A stretch of 64,000 nucleotides of DNA from Isoetes taiwanensis. Lineage: Eukaryota; Streptophyta; Lycopodiopsida; Isoetales; Isoetaceae. Numbering within the stretch: position 1 is the first letter of the stretch; the number at the start of each line of letters is the position of its first letter. A program made the position numbers and the translations under genes. Location of the stretch: contig JAJEKV010000077.1 of the NCBI GenBank assembly GCA_021234155.1, forward strand, positions 1,535,012 to 1,599,011, given 5' to 3'. Positions 24,212-35,019 of the stretch are shown piece after piece. The notes beneath the pieces are model-generated. The model saw only the letters and a program-made list of their open reading frames with translations, made no database searches and was not told the DNA's origin.

Positions 24212-25000
24212 GGTGCTTGAGCTTTGAGCACCTGGCCCGATTTTAGCGAGGATCGTGGTGATACACCTTTCGACAATAGCGTGTCCTACCGAACACACGA
24301 GGTGACACAAAAGGTGCATTTCTCCCGGATTGAGACTATCTTGGGACTCATCACATTCGAAAAACGAGAGTTCAATTTATCAAATGGTCACCATGGAACT
24401 CAATGGCGAGAAGTCATCTTGAAAAATTTGTAAGAAGGGATTTTCCTTCATAAAAATCATGAAAAAGCGAGCATGATGCGTTGAAACGTGGATGGAGAGT
24501 TTGATAAGCCAAAAAGGAACCACCTTGTAGGCAAAAAAGTGCCCCTACCGGTGGTGAAAGTAGTCTTGAGTTGATCCATTCTTTGATTGAGATCCGATTG
24601 TAGCCGGAAAAAACCATCCATGAAGGAGTACATCTCATGTCCAGTGACCTCTTCGAACACAGTACGTGAAGGAAGTGGAAAATGATCACGCCCGTGGCTT
24701 TGGATTGAGTTTTTAGGTAGTCCACGCAAACGGATCTTACCCATTGAATGTTTGACCTCATAGATCAAACCTGCGCAAAGAAGGAGTTTGTCAATTTACG
24801 CCTTTGGCGATCCGCGGTAATTGGGTTGAGCCGTGCTGTCGTTGCTATCTTGGGCGATGCATCCGATTTGGTAGGAATGGTGAGTTCCCCTAAGGCTTTG
24901 TTGATTCCCCCGAAGATCTCCTCGTAGCTCGGTGAAAAATGTGTTTGAACTTTTGAAAAGCGTGGCGGCCCATACGATAGGGGTTGGAAGATTGGCGGCA
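24212..25000 (-). pseudogene. Gypsy-C reverse transcriptase, truncated
   Basis: Minus-strand frames read in order: PSYEEIFGG and ARLNPITADRQRRKL (the RT entry region, 'RRLNPKYAAKVKEE'), IYEVKHS (about 24750), FPLPSRTVFEEV then TGHEMYSFMDGF (the 'FSKIDLRSGYHQI'-equivalent catalytic-core region), KTTFTT, FGLSNSPSTFQRIM (about 24480), then DDFSPLSSM and a terminal 'GHAIVERCITTILAKI' piece. The catalytic YxDD box is represented only by a frameshifted DD near 24410. Sequence similarity stops at about 24212, before the tether and RNase H. Confidence 0.85.
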
Positions 25001-25309
25001 AAGGGCGACCGGTGATTGTTGCCCTCGTCCGCGATCTCGACTTCGAGTCCGAATATGGGGTATCACTTACGTGTCACCGACAATGTGTGCGGGGAGGTTG
25101 AAGCATAACAGGATCGTGGCACTCTGCGTGGGTGAAAAGAGAGGTTCTTGTGAGTTTCATCAAGCGAGGTTGCTTTATGACGGCGTGGACCTCTACACGA
25201 GGCTGCGGGGAGATTCCACATCCGAAAAAGTGATCAACCCGTTGAATTCCCCGATTCGCGGGGAGCCGAGGTAAGGGTCAAGCAAAGCGACCACCTGGCC
25301 GGTCCCCGA

Positions 25310-26056
25310 TCAAGGGTCATTTTCCCCAAGGATCGACATATTCGGTAGGATGACGAGGCGACTTCGCGGTGGAGCCCGAACTTGATAGATATTTTGGGCG
25401 TCCTCGAGTCGGTTAGGGAGAGAGGGTTCAAAGATTGTCGGCGGAAATGATTTTGCCCTGTTTCCAAGTCCATGGTGGCATTGAGGTGACCATCCGTGAT
25501 GACTAAGCGATCCATGGCCCAATAATGGATACTCTTGGCCCCGGAGAAAAAAAAGTCCGTAGACCAACATTTCATAATCACACAGATCTTCTCCGACCTT
25601 CCAAACACCAAATTCCAAAGGGGAATCGGAGATCACCAATGTTGATGTGAAGAAGAGGCGTGGCGCCTTTGAGGTCGCGATGATATGGCCATTAGCCAAT
25701 TTGATGTCATATGGGACACGATAGAGTTGTTTGATGCCCATTTGTTTTGCGAGTTTATCCGTGATGAGATTGACCATGCTACCTCCGTCAATTTGAACAT
25801 GATTGACTTGTTGATTGCCCACCGTGGCATGTAAAGTGGGAGTAGAGGTAGAAATGACCCCAACCAAAATGGTCGGAGGGTAACTTTGGTCCTTGAGAGC
25901 GGGACAGAGTTTCAAAATTGTGGCCAAACTTAAAGGAATTTTGATTTTTGCTAGTTCCTCTTGGAGTTCGGCGGCACATGAGAAAAAGGATCTGGCTGGA
26001 TCCACGGTCTTTGGAGTCGCGTGGTAATGAAGCGGCAACTTCTTTGAGTAGGTCAA
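25310..26056 (-). pseudogene. Gypsy-C aspartic protease region
   Basis: This is the longest uninterrupted frame of the element (248 codons). Around residues 89-100 it contains QIDGGSMVNLITD, the retropepsin active-site region in the D-G-G-S form common in a branch of plant gypsy elements, followed by KLANGHIIATSKAP, the usual partner strand, and an 'FGVWKVGEDLCDYEMLVYG' stretch that resembles the 'LIG.DWL' flap region after divergence. The preceding segment (ILKLCPALKDQ) is the typical linker from gag. As part of a gag-pol polyprotein it would have released the mature proteins. It is now flanked by broken gag and RT. Confidence 0.75.
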
Positions 26057-26879
26057 CCTCAGCAGCTATATTTGGATAGGTCCGAGGCGTGGAGGTTGAG
26101 GCGTGGAAGGTGGTTCTTGTCTTTGTTGAGCTCAGTAGTGGCATGAACATTGGCTAACGTCGCGGCCTTGGCGGCTTGCATGAGCTTGAAATGCTTTGGC
26201 GAACTTTAGGCATGACATGCGGCATGAGTTTCTCCAATCAGGTGCAAAAGTGAACCTTTTTTCTTCATCATGAGGAATGGTATCAACCTGCAAAAGCGGG
26301 TTGCGTGCCATTAGAAATAATGGTTAAGGGGCGTGGCGGTACATGCGGCGTGAAACCAAACCAACCCAATTTGATGGTTGAACGGAGGATTAAGTGCCTG
26401 AAAATTTTCTTCTGTGCTTGTTGATCCATCCGAGGTTGAGTGGCGGGAGCTGGTTGATAGCGGGATTCTTTGAGGTGCGCCGAGGTGGCTTCCGGAAGAA
26501 CGAGGGGGCCAGTCCTTGTTTGCCATTAGCAATCGAGTTAGTAAGCCCGTGAGGCGGACCGATGTGGTCCGGACAGTGCGGGAAGCGTACTTGAACTTGT
26601 GGAAGTTGAGGACACGCGTGGTGGTATGACCCCATTCTTGGCCGGTGATAACACCGAGCTTTTGAAGGATCAAAAAGGAGGGCGTGTATTGGGTTCCCCG
26701 TTGTTGCTCCCGCTTTGATAGAGTTGATTGGGTTGCACTGCGGTGGTGGTGATGATATTGCGATTGGTCTTTGAGGTGTGGTTTGCACTTGATAAACCAT
26801 CTTGTTTTGCGGAAAGGTGTAGGATGAGTCGCGAGTGCACTCTTAAGGTAGCATGATTGCACATGTTGCATCTTTTACA

Positions 26880-28146
26880 ATGAGGGCCATTGGTGGAGTT
26901 GCACTCATTAAGCCAAGTGGCCTTGATATTTGCGATATGGCACCAGTCCGACCGCATGGCTATGATTGGCGTGTTGAGGTTGAGCAGTATGCACGGGAAC
27001 CATGGCGGGTGGAATGAAAGGGAGCTCTGAAGAGCCACATACGGGGAGGAAACATTGGCCCGAGTGATTGACAAAGATCGATGCTTGCTCAAAGTCTTGA
27101 ACACGTATATTGATCATGAGTCCGGATAGGCGGAGGAAGTCCTTGGAGAAACCACCAAGATCCGGCTCGTGTGGGGTACTCCTTGAGTTTCTTGGCGAGA
27201 ATGTGAAGTCGATCTGCAAAATCCCGCCCGGACTCAGTGGAGGCTCTTGTTGAAGGTCATTGAGGTGCTTGAGATGAAGTTGATCATCATCCGTTGGTCC
27301 CATAGTGAGAAAGAAAAGCGGTTTTCATTTCGGACCAATCTTGTTTCCAAAGTGGCTTTTGTTGGACATGAGCCATTGATGAGGAGAACGCGCGGTGTGG
27401 TGGAAAAGATGTGGAATTTCAGTTGAGGTTGCGCATGACCATTCGGACGACGACGAGCCTCAAATTCTTCCATGTGGGCACGAGCACTTTGGTCTAATGG
27501 TTTGCCTTTCGTGTTGCCAAAGGTGGGATAAGTCAGCAAAGGTCCGAGAAGGTAGAGGTGAAAGTCTTTGGGCTGGGCGGGGAGCGGTATAGTGAGGATA
27601 TTGAGGTGGAGTTGGAGGTGGTATGGTGCGGAAAGACCACGATGAAGTGGTGATCTGCGGTGGAGGCAATCAAGGTGCCCGAGCATTGGTTTTGGAGGTC
27701 CGGTGGGTTGTAAACAGGAAGAGTGGTGGGAAATGTAGGGAAGGGAAATTCACGGGGAGGAGCAAAAAGAGACTTGGGATATCCCCGTCCACCGTAGGAG
27801 ATGATGGTTGTGAAGGCAGAGTATGGCGGAAAGACCGATGGATGAAGGCATGTTCGGGGTATGAAAGTGGGTTGGCCCGAGGTTGAGGCGGATAGGGCTC
27901 CCCGATAGTGATGAGGGAGGACTGGGGCTGTGAGCAATGTTTGCACGCTTGAGGCGGAGAATTTGGGCCGAGACATGACACGAGGGTGGGTGGCGCCCGG
28001 TGAGCCCTAGACCCAAATGTGGCCTCCCTCAATGTCATAAGCGCATCCATACATGTCACGAACAGCTTCCCTTCTATGATGGCACTCCAAGCCGAGGCGC
28101 CGTCACAGGAAAGAAGTTCTTCCGCGTGAAGTTTTGGACGGAACAT
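26880..28146 (-). pseudogene. Gypsy-C gag region with zinc-knuckle-like motif
   Basis: Overlapping minus-strand frames (28146-27670, 27976-27533, 27686-27234, 27303-26908, 27104-26670) form one broken gag. The N-terminal part is proline/serine-rich (for example LPSQPSSPTVDG). The central part contains HEPDLGGFSKDFLRLSGLMI, in the position of the capsid end. Near 26900-26950 a C-H-x-RKYQGHLA-x-EC pattern, followed by CKRCNMC, reads like the C-x-H-x-H-x-C knuckle that precedes the protease in this gypsy branch, although a frameshift splits it. A structural-protein role is inferred from order. Confidence 0.6.
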
Positions 28147-28277
28147 GGCTGACGAAGAATGGAAAAATTGAATCCAACCGGCAGCCGGGCGATGTTTTTG
28201 GGGTCAGGTTGGGGAACTCACGCAAAGGCAACCCTGTGTGAGGATCCTTGGATCTAACAGGAGAATCCGGGGGACTA

Positions 28278-28733
28278 TGTCACGCCGGGATTTGCAAGAA
28301 AAGAACAAGAAGAAGAAAAGCGAGAAAGAGAACAATGAGAGGAAAATGATAAGCTTCCTTGATATCAATGATGAACATACATGAGCTCTACGAATCGAGA
28401 GAAGATCAAGAGAGACAAGACTCAAAACTCATCTAGCCTTCATGTGCTAGCTCTACTCATATATATAGTACAATGGCCTTTGGCCCAATATAGATACTCT
28501 GACTAAGGAGGCCTGATTTGCAGGAATGCTGGCGGTGCCTCTTGAGGTGCCTGGAATCACGCCACGCCGGGCGGTGATGGCCCGTCACTTGTCCGAAATG
28601 GCTCTTGATAGGCTGCTGCTTGGTCTTCTGCGGGGCCTTGGATGGCTGACCCGTGGTTGACTGCGGATCCTTGAGCTTGACTTGGTTCGTCTTATGCATG
28701 AATAGTCCTGTACCAGGAGGCACAGGACTAACA
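28278..28733 (-). repeat. Probable 5' LTR of gypsy-C
   Basis: On the minus strand the block starts TGTTAGTCCTGTGCC and ends GGCGTGACA, giving TG...CA ends with TGT/ACA terminal symmetry over 456 bp. A TATATATA box lies at 28460-28467 with a pyrimidine-rich leader downstream, as expected for U3-R-U5. A small hairpin (AGTCCTGT with ACAGGACT) sits at the 5' end. No second LTR is present for comparison and no clear tRNA primer-binding site follows at 28277, so the call rests on the ends, the promoter and the position upstream of gag. Confidence 0.45.
28460..28467 (-). promoter_or_regulatory. TATA box of gypsy-C LTR
   Basis: TATATATA on the minus strand lies about 180 bp from the LTR end and is followed by GAGTAGAGCTAGC and a CT-rich leader. 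A position about 30 bases downstream would be the retroelement transcript start. Confidence 0.45.
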
Positions 28734-29110
28734 CTTGGGAAATTCCCTCGAGGAATTTTATTGAGCAATATTTTCCCTAGTATATACTTATGATTGATGA
28801 GGAGGTTAATCCTCCCCTCCAGATGATTATGCAAAATAACCCTCGAGGCCAATATTCCCTCGGCGGCATCGCCAGACTCAGCAGTCCTGGGGCCTTGTCG
28901 CTTAGGCGTCGCCTCGTCTGGCAAGGGTGCCTTGGGAAATTCCCTCGAGGAATTTTCTTGAGCAATATTTTCCCTAATATATACTTTTGATTGATGAGGA
29001 GGTTAACCCTCCCCTCCAGATGATTATGCAAAATGACCCTCGAGGCCGGGAGGCCGAGAGGATTATTATTTGCATAATCATCGAAAGGGGAGGGTTGACC
29101 TCCCTTTAAC
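28734..29110. repeat. 196-bp tandem duplication with inverted third arm
   Basis: GGGAAATTCCCTCGAGGAAT starts at 28738 and again at 28934, and the two copies agree for over 100 bp up to CCCTCGAGGCC. A third partial copy, 29069-29100, is in inverted orientation to 29001-29032 (shared TGATTATGCA and AACCCTCCCCT words), so the end can fold into a stem of about 30 bp with a 36-base loop. The inner GGAAATTCCCTCGAGGAATTT is itself nearly palindromic. Confidence 0.8.
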
Positions 29111-29800
29111 CCAGTCGAGGAAGCGGTCTTAACTAACAAGAAGAAGCTATGCAAAAAAAGGAAAACAAGAAGCTTAGAAGGTTTTGTTATTTGTCTTGCT
29201 TACCAGATCTGTTTGCTCGGAAGCACAGATCAAAGAGCCCAAAAGTGAAGAAGATGAAGACATGCAAGTTAACCATCAAGTCTGCACAAATCCGATAGCT
29301 ATGGAGCCTTTTTTGGTGCTCTACAAATGCCAGTAGCCCATATTCCGGCTCTGCGACTCATTTTTACTAGATTACAAGACGAGATTTATAGCTAAACATA
29401 CATTTGCATCTGTCATTCATGTACCTGCTCAGAAAATCCTTCAAGCAACTAGTATGGGGCTGCGCAGCAATGTTGGCGGCAGAAAGACCGTAAATGGGCT
29501 TCTTTGGGCAGCATAAAAGCCCATTTTTGGGCATCTGTATTGGCCGGATTTGTTGCAGAGGGACAAGCATTCAAACTTTTTGCATCGTTGGAATCACATG
29601 AACAAGCAAATCTGTCCTTTTGCCATCACATGAACAAGCCAAAATCTTGATTGAATCACATCTTGAACCAAAAATGCCTGTGATTTCTCTTTCCATGACT
29701 TGTAATCATCATATGGCAGCGGATTAGAGTCATTTGAATGCAAAAGAGTAGTAACATAGCCTTATCATATGGTAGTGGAGCATTTCAATGCAACAGAGCA
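29111..29800. other. No gene recognised
   Basis: Short frames on both strands have no family resemblance. GAACAAGC and CATCACATGAACAAGC words are duplicated near 29590-29640. Confidence 0.4.
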
Positions 29801-29806
29801 AGTGAT

Positions 29807-29904
29807 AATCCATAAAATATTCCTTAAAAACGAATTTTCTGGAAATTATATAGATAATCTATGGAATATTCTTCAAAAAATGAATATTCTAGAAATTATG
29901 GATT
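29807..29904 (+). repeat. Two tandem copies of a 49-bp unit
   Basis: AATCCATAAAATATTCCTTA at 29807 is followed at 29856 by AATCTATGGAATATTCTTCA. Both continue into TTCT-GAAATTAT. Divergence is about 20 percent. Confidence 0.8.
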
Positions 29905-30469
29905 TTAACCTATTTTCATCCAATGATGGGCGGTGGGCAACGATTGGATCAAGTTAATCTGCAAGGACCTGGAGTTAAGGTATATGCGACAAGAAGAACT
30001 TGCGGCACATAAGGGTGTCATGCAATTATGGCCAAGCAATTTTTTAACTAAGGAAAAAGCCCCATTCCTGTAGAAAATAGCCAAGGGATAAAATTGAGCC
30101 TAGGGGATAGATCTAAGGGTCAAAGCTAAATCCCTAATTGTAAGGGCATAGAGGAAAACGTAGGGCAAAATCAAGGTGGCAGCCGCATGGAGAGAGCGTT
30201 GTCGTGGAGATGTCCAGAGACAATTTTCCTATTGATTCTGCAGTGCGAAGTAGAGTCATGTGCCTGCACAAGCTGATGAGCTCGAAGGAGTCAAGAAAGA
30301 AAGCATTTTAGGTGTGTTGGACGTTTAATCGGCTGGGCGACTGCGGCAACCTTATAAACCCGGTTTGTAGATCTTCCATTCTTGTATGTTGCTTTCATTC
30401 TCAATCTGTGCTAGTTTTCTATATCTTGTCTCCAAAAGCAGGGCTTTTCCAAACTTTTTTTATTACTAA

Positions 30470-32560
30470 CAGGGTTTTGATGGCCTCAAATGGAGCAAAT
30501 ATTGCAAAGATTCGGCACCTTCTGATGGCGTCGCCTCAGAGCCCCACAGCTATGAGCTAGGTGAAGGATTTGTTTTGTTTGAGGAAATAAGTGAATGCTT
30601 CTTTCTTCAGCAGTTATGGTGCCAAAGGAGCTTCATATTGCAATATAAAAGTGCCACTCGCACATCTCAGTATACTCCCGTGTTTCTTTTTCTTATATGA
30701 ACCTTAGGTCTTTTTGTCTCTTTGTTTTTGCATGTTGGTTGCTGATACTTTTTGCTTGATACTGTTTCTGTGGGGCGTGTGGCCATGTGATGATTGCAGG
30801 GAAAGAAGTGTCATTTTTGTGTTTGATGCGGAACGAAGAAGTATCTTAGCAATTTGACAAGGTAACACACAAGTTGCCTATGCATTTACTAGCAATCTTA
30901 TGTAATTGCTAGATGTTTCTTTAGAAATCAAGGATCAGGTTGAATTATTGAAGCTTCAATAGAGTTGGATGCGCATTCTCAACCATCATGCTGCTTTTAA
31001 TATGCCACAATATCGGGCTTAAATATACCATTTTTAAAATAATGTATTAAACTTTTGTGGATCGATATGAATAATTTGCCTGATTTTCTGAAACTGTTAT
31101 ATATATTCTATTGCTTGATTTTTTCCTAAAATAAGAATCTTTTTCTTTTTATGTGCTTTTATCATTGGGAATAAGAGCTTTAGAAACCCAACCATTGTCA
31201 GAGACATTTTTTTCCCTGTGTGGACAATAATTAATAGAAAAGGTCGTCAAGTTGCCCAAAAAAATGCCTACTATGAAGTTTAATTTATAGCCAAACAAGG
31301 GTTGATTTTCTTTCTTTTAGGACTCTTACACTGCCAATATTGTACATTTGCCTAACATTGTGTGCGTCTTTGGCATTTTGAAGCTCTAGCGTCGTCCCCA
31401 AGGGTAAAGGGCCATAGAAAGCCACAGAGCCTGAAATGTACGAGATCAAGAACATCACTTTGTTTCTACATGGGGGGCGAAAAGTAATGCACCTAGTGAA
31501 TCATATTTATACATCTGCAGCAAACTAGGTAGATCAAAGTTTAAAGCCAGAGATTATTATGCAGCTGGAGAAATGTGTAGCTTGACAGCCACAACGGTCG
31601 AAGATGAATTTTTTTTGAAAAAATCAACAACAACCAAGAGGTGGATTACCTTCTTAGCTCACAGATGTTTCCAATTAGTATGTGCAAGCCAAAAGGTGTC
31701 CTGCAGTACATTTCGAAGAATAACAACGCAGGATACATAAGTGCATTGCTTCTGGATACTAACCTAGTTGTGCTTTGATATAAATTTATACGAAGGTGAG
31801 ACTGAGCAAACAACTTTTGTGCAGGACATTGTGGATATCCTGGCATCTGTTATTTTGTGCGACCAAAAGATTATGAAGAAGGGCATATGATATCCCCATA
31901 AAAGGCACGAATCTAAAAGGGAGAGTGAAATAGAAGAAGAAGAAGCAGAGGAGGGAGAAATTGTACTGCCTTCTAAAAGGAAGCATGCATCAACAAATGC
32001 ACAAACAGCAAAGAAGCAAAAAACCACAAAGCGCTTACCATTGAGGAGTCAGCAGAAGCTCTATGCAAAGCACCTAATGCTGATATAGTGCTGAGACCTG
32101 CCGACAAATCTAGCGTCATTTTGAGAAGCGTTATGAAACAAAGCTTCTGAAGCAGACAATTTCATTGTCGATAAGCACAATCAAGAGGCCGCTGAAAAAT
32201 GAGGCCAGTATTAGGGTCCTTTAAGTCATGAAGCTTTATGCAACACATATGGCAGGAATCCCCACGCTCATGTCTCTCCTCTCGTGGTTATGGTGACCAA
32301 AGAGCAAGTTTAACCACTAAAGGATTACAAAAAAGCTGACTTTGATGATTACACCTACTACGTACTTGGCGGTACACACAGCTATAAGGCAAGGAAAGAA
32401 CTCTCAAAGGAGAGAGAAAAGAAATGAGATCTGGAAAAGTGTAGAGGCCCATATTTACGTTGGGTTGATTGATGCGGAAGTCAAAGTTGTTGCAGTAAGC
32501 AAAAGAATATGCTATAGCAACTTCGGGAGATTTATGCCACGGAGTGCTGCCTGAGCTATG
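30470..32560 (+). pseudogene. Intron-containing relic with ParB/sulfiredoxin-like motif
   Basis: Plus-strand exon-like blocks appear with fitting splice signals. One, after a TTATTACTAACAG acceptor at about 30469, reads DGLKWSKYCKDSAPSDG and then SYELGEGFVLFEEI. One at about 31645-31765 reads MFPISMCKPKGVLQYISKNN. One after TTTTGTGCAG at 31825 reads GHCGYPGICYFVRPKDYEEG. At 32255-32560 the sequence reads VSPLVVMVTKEQ, then DFDDYTYYVLGGTHSYKARK, then, after a one-base shift, VEAHIYVGLIDAEVKVVAVS. The GG-x-H-x-x-x-A-x-x-x-L pattern preceded by a 'PLVVMV' strand is the core of ParB/sulfiredoxin-fold domains. An in-frame stop at about 32311 and the shift near 32425 mark it as a relic. Function is unknown and the domain call is motif-based. 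Confidence 0.45.
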
Positions 32561-32859
32561 ACAAAGAAAAGAAGCCCCACATGGCGGTCAAGCAATACAG
32601 CAACAGCAATTACTTTCAGCTTGCTTTTCATGATGGCTAAGTGAGTTTTATATTTCCACCTATCTTCAGGGCGGGTGCCTTGATGATATCTCAGAGTTCT
32701 CTGCTCTTCGTCTTGCTCATCGACTGCACGATTTCTTCTTCTTCAAGAAGAAGACCCACCCATAACCACAAGGACGAACACCACGCATATGAAAAAAAGG
32801 ACTATGCCGCATTTACACACTACATTTAAAACATTTATTAGAATATTAAAAATAAATGG

Positions 32860-34171
32860 CTACATATTCTAAACGAGGTGCACCTGGACTAGCACAATCG
32901 TCGGATCCGTCGATCCTATGGCCCAAATCGTATGTTGGGGCCTCTTGGCACCTCTCGTTTCACTTATGGTCATTTATGATTGGAGATGCCTATGATTTTG
33001 AAATATGAATACGAGTTCGCGGAAGATTTTGAGGAGTATCGAATCTCTATACGACTTTGCCTAAGATTTTAGAATATGAAATATGGGGGCTCGAACCTCC
33101 ACCAAAATAACTCAATGTCCTAATAAGACTACTTTAACCAATATACCTAGTGAGCTAATGTGATTATTTTCTATCTTGAATCTATGTTTTTTTATGATAA
33201 CCCATTCAATTGTTTTAGGGATATATAGTCTATGGTTTCAGGAATTGTTATTTTTGCATCCATATCAAATCCCCCTAGAATCCCCTGTTATTGTGCTTGT
33301 GCTACATATTCTAAACGAGGTGCACCCTGACTACCACAATCGTCGGATCCGTCGATCCTATGGTCTAGATCGTATGTTGGGGCCTCTGATCACCTCTTGT
33401 TTCACTTATGGTCATTTATGATTGGAGACGCCTATGATTTTGAAATATGAAATACGAGTTTGCCTATCGAACCTCTATATGGCTTTGCCTAAGATTTTAG
33501 AATATGAAATACGGAGGCTCGAATCTCCACCAAAATAACTCAATGTCCTAATAAGACTACTTTAACCAATATACCCAGTGAGCTAATGTGATTATTTTCT
33601 ATCTTGAATCTATATTTTTTTTTTATAATTAACCCATTCAATTGTTTTAGGGATAAATAGCCTATGGTTTCAGGAATTGTTATTTGTACATCCATATCAA
33701 ATCCTCCTGGAACCCCCTGTTATTGTGCTACATATTCTAAACGAGGTGCAACCTGGACTACCATTATCGTCGGATCCATCAATCCTATGGCCCAGATCGT
33801 ATGTTGGGGCCTCTAGGCACCTCTCGTTTCGCTTATGGTCATTTATGATTGGAGACGCCTATGATTTTCAAAAAGGAAATACGAGTTCGCCTAAATTTTT
33901 GAGGGAATATCGAATCTCTATACGGCTTTCCCTAAGATTTTAGAATATGAAATACGGGGGCTCGAACCTCCACCAAAATAACTCAATGTCTTAATTAGAC
34001 TACTTTAACCAATATACCCAGTGAGCTAATGTGATTATTTTCTATCTTGAATATATTTTTTTTTATAATAACCCATTCAATTGTTTTAGGGATATATATA
34101 GTCTATTATGGTTTCAGGAATTGTTATTTTTACATCCATATCAAATCCCCTTGGAACCCCCTGTTATTGTG
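32860..34171. repeat. Three tandem units of about 435 bp
   Basis: CTACATATTCTAAACGAGG starts units at 32860, 33302 and 33728, and a broken fourth start occurs at 34172. Unit lengths are about 442, 426 and 444 bp. All three contain the same landmarks in order: TCGTCGGATCC, GTATGTTGGGGCCTCT, TTTATGATTGGAGA, the tRNA-type promoter block, TTGTTTTAGGGATA and TTGTTATTT-CATCCATATC. They differ by scattered substitutions and indels, so the array is not very recent. Confidence 0.9.
33087..34028 (-). promoter_or_regulatory. RNA polymerase III-type A and B boxes in each 435-bp unit
   Basis: On the minus strand the units contain TAGCTCACTGGG (A box; 33147-33156 region, 33575-33584, 34017-34028) followed about 58 bases later by GGTTCGAGCCC (B box; 33087-33097, a weaker copy at 33517-33527, and 33958-33968). 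The spacing and sequences match the tRNA-derived head of plant SINEs. In unit 1 the A box reads TAGCTCACTAGG, and in unit 2 the B box has AGATTCGAGCC. Each unit is therefore probably a SINE-derived copy carried in a tandem array. Confidence 0.6.
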
Positions 34172-34199
34172 CTACATATTCCATACCAAATCCGCACAA

Positions 34200-34560
34200 T
34201 GATGGAGGTGGCAGTGGTGGCGAGCAATACCCGAAAACCAACCTTGCCTCTTAAGGGCTTTCGTGGGTTTAGGGCCATCCATAAGGCTGCCAATCCACCA
34301 AAGAAATAGGGCTGGCAACCCAACGTAGGCCATCGCGCCATAGTCCATGATTGCTGGATAGCTAAACAACCGCGATAACTTGACCCTAGGCTTCGCCATA
34401 GATTGACCTGCATTGTAATTCCGACGTTCTAATGCAACAACTGGCCATGGAAAATTGAATTCAATTGAAACTCCGGCCATAAATTAGCTGCAAAGCATAT
34501 TATTTGCATAAAAATGCAAGTTGCTTGCAAAAGATGAGATTTTTTCGTCTCTGGGTACTG
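34200..34560. other. No gene recognised
   Basis: Overlapping frames on both strands at 34141-34480 show no family resemblance, and the composition is not repetitive. Confidence 0.35.
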
Positions 34561-34562
34561 AT

Positions 34563-35019
34563 TCAACCACTTTCTGCATCTAGATCCTCTTCTTCGCTAT
34601 CAGTTTCTTCGTCTTCGTCACTTTTTTCTTCAGAATCATCAGCATCGGAGATGCTAATGGGATGGAAATCTATGCTTGATATAGGGGCTGAAGGATCAGA
34701 CTTTAAGTCGGAAGAATTTCCATCCGTAAGCAGAGGATGTCTGCAAATGAGGCAAGAAGCATGGCTGTGGAGTCACAGATCAATGCAACAAACATGGAAC
34801 CAATGCCTCTTCGTCGAAATCAAACTCGCTCAAACAAACAGGGTAGCATTCAAGCCCATCCTTTCCGAAGACTATCGCCCGGGGGGGTTCACCTCTATGT
34901 AAAGGGGATATGGCATGTGCGTTCGAGGGGGGAGAAACCCTCCTCAGTATCTGGCTCACCCCCATAGAAACCCTATGTATACACAGGTCGGTGTTGGTGA
35001 AAATAATACCTGATTCCAT
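34563..35019 (-). pseudogene. 3' end of a minus-strand gene with acidic tail
   Basis: The minus-strand frame ends at a stop at 34563-34565 after a strongly acidic tail (DSEEKSDEDEETDSEEEDLD). Upstream in the same frame are SSDLKSDPSAPISSIDFHPI and SCLICRHPLLTDGN, with a Cys-x2-Cys pair. One base shift further upstream (34780-35019) the frame continues as CLSEFDFDEEALVPCLLH and HRGEPPRAIVFGKDG. Acidic C-terminal tails are common in nuclear proteins, but I do not recognise this one. The frameshift or a small intron near 34770 breaks it. The serine-rich frame on the opposite strand is a shadow of this tail. Confidence 0.4.

Larger units (their letters stand above)
24206..28733 (-). mobile_element. 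Truncated Ty3/gypsy retrotransposon C
   Basis: Minus-strand order from high to low coordinate is: probable 5' LTR (28278-28733), leader, gag (about 28146-26880), aspartic protease (26056-25310) and reverse transcriptase (25000-24212). The coding similarity ends at the CACTA terminus at 24205/24206. RNase H, integrase and the 3' LTR are not found on the far side of that unit, where the tandem array begins instead. The element was therefore truncated by more than a simple insertion. Many stops and shifts show it is inactive. Confidence 0.75.

Noticed and set aside
28204-28278. Primer-binding site for gypsy-C
   Set aside because: No TGG-starting tRNA complement follows the putative LTR end; the sequence there begins TAGTCCCCCGG.
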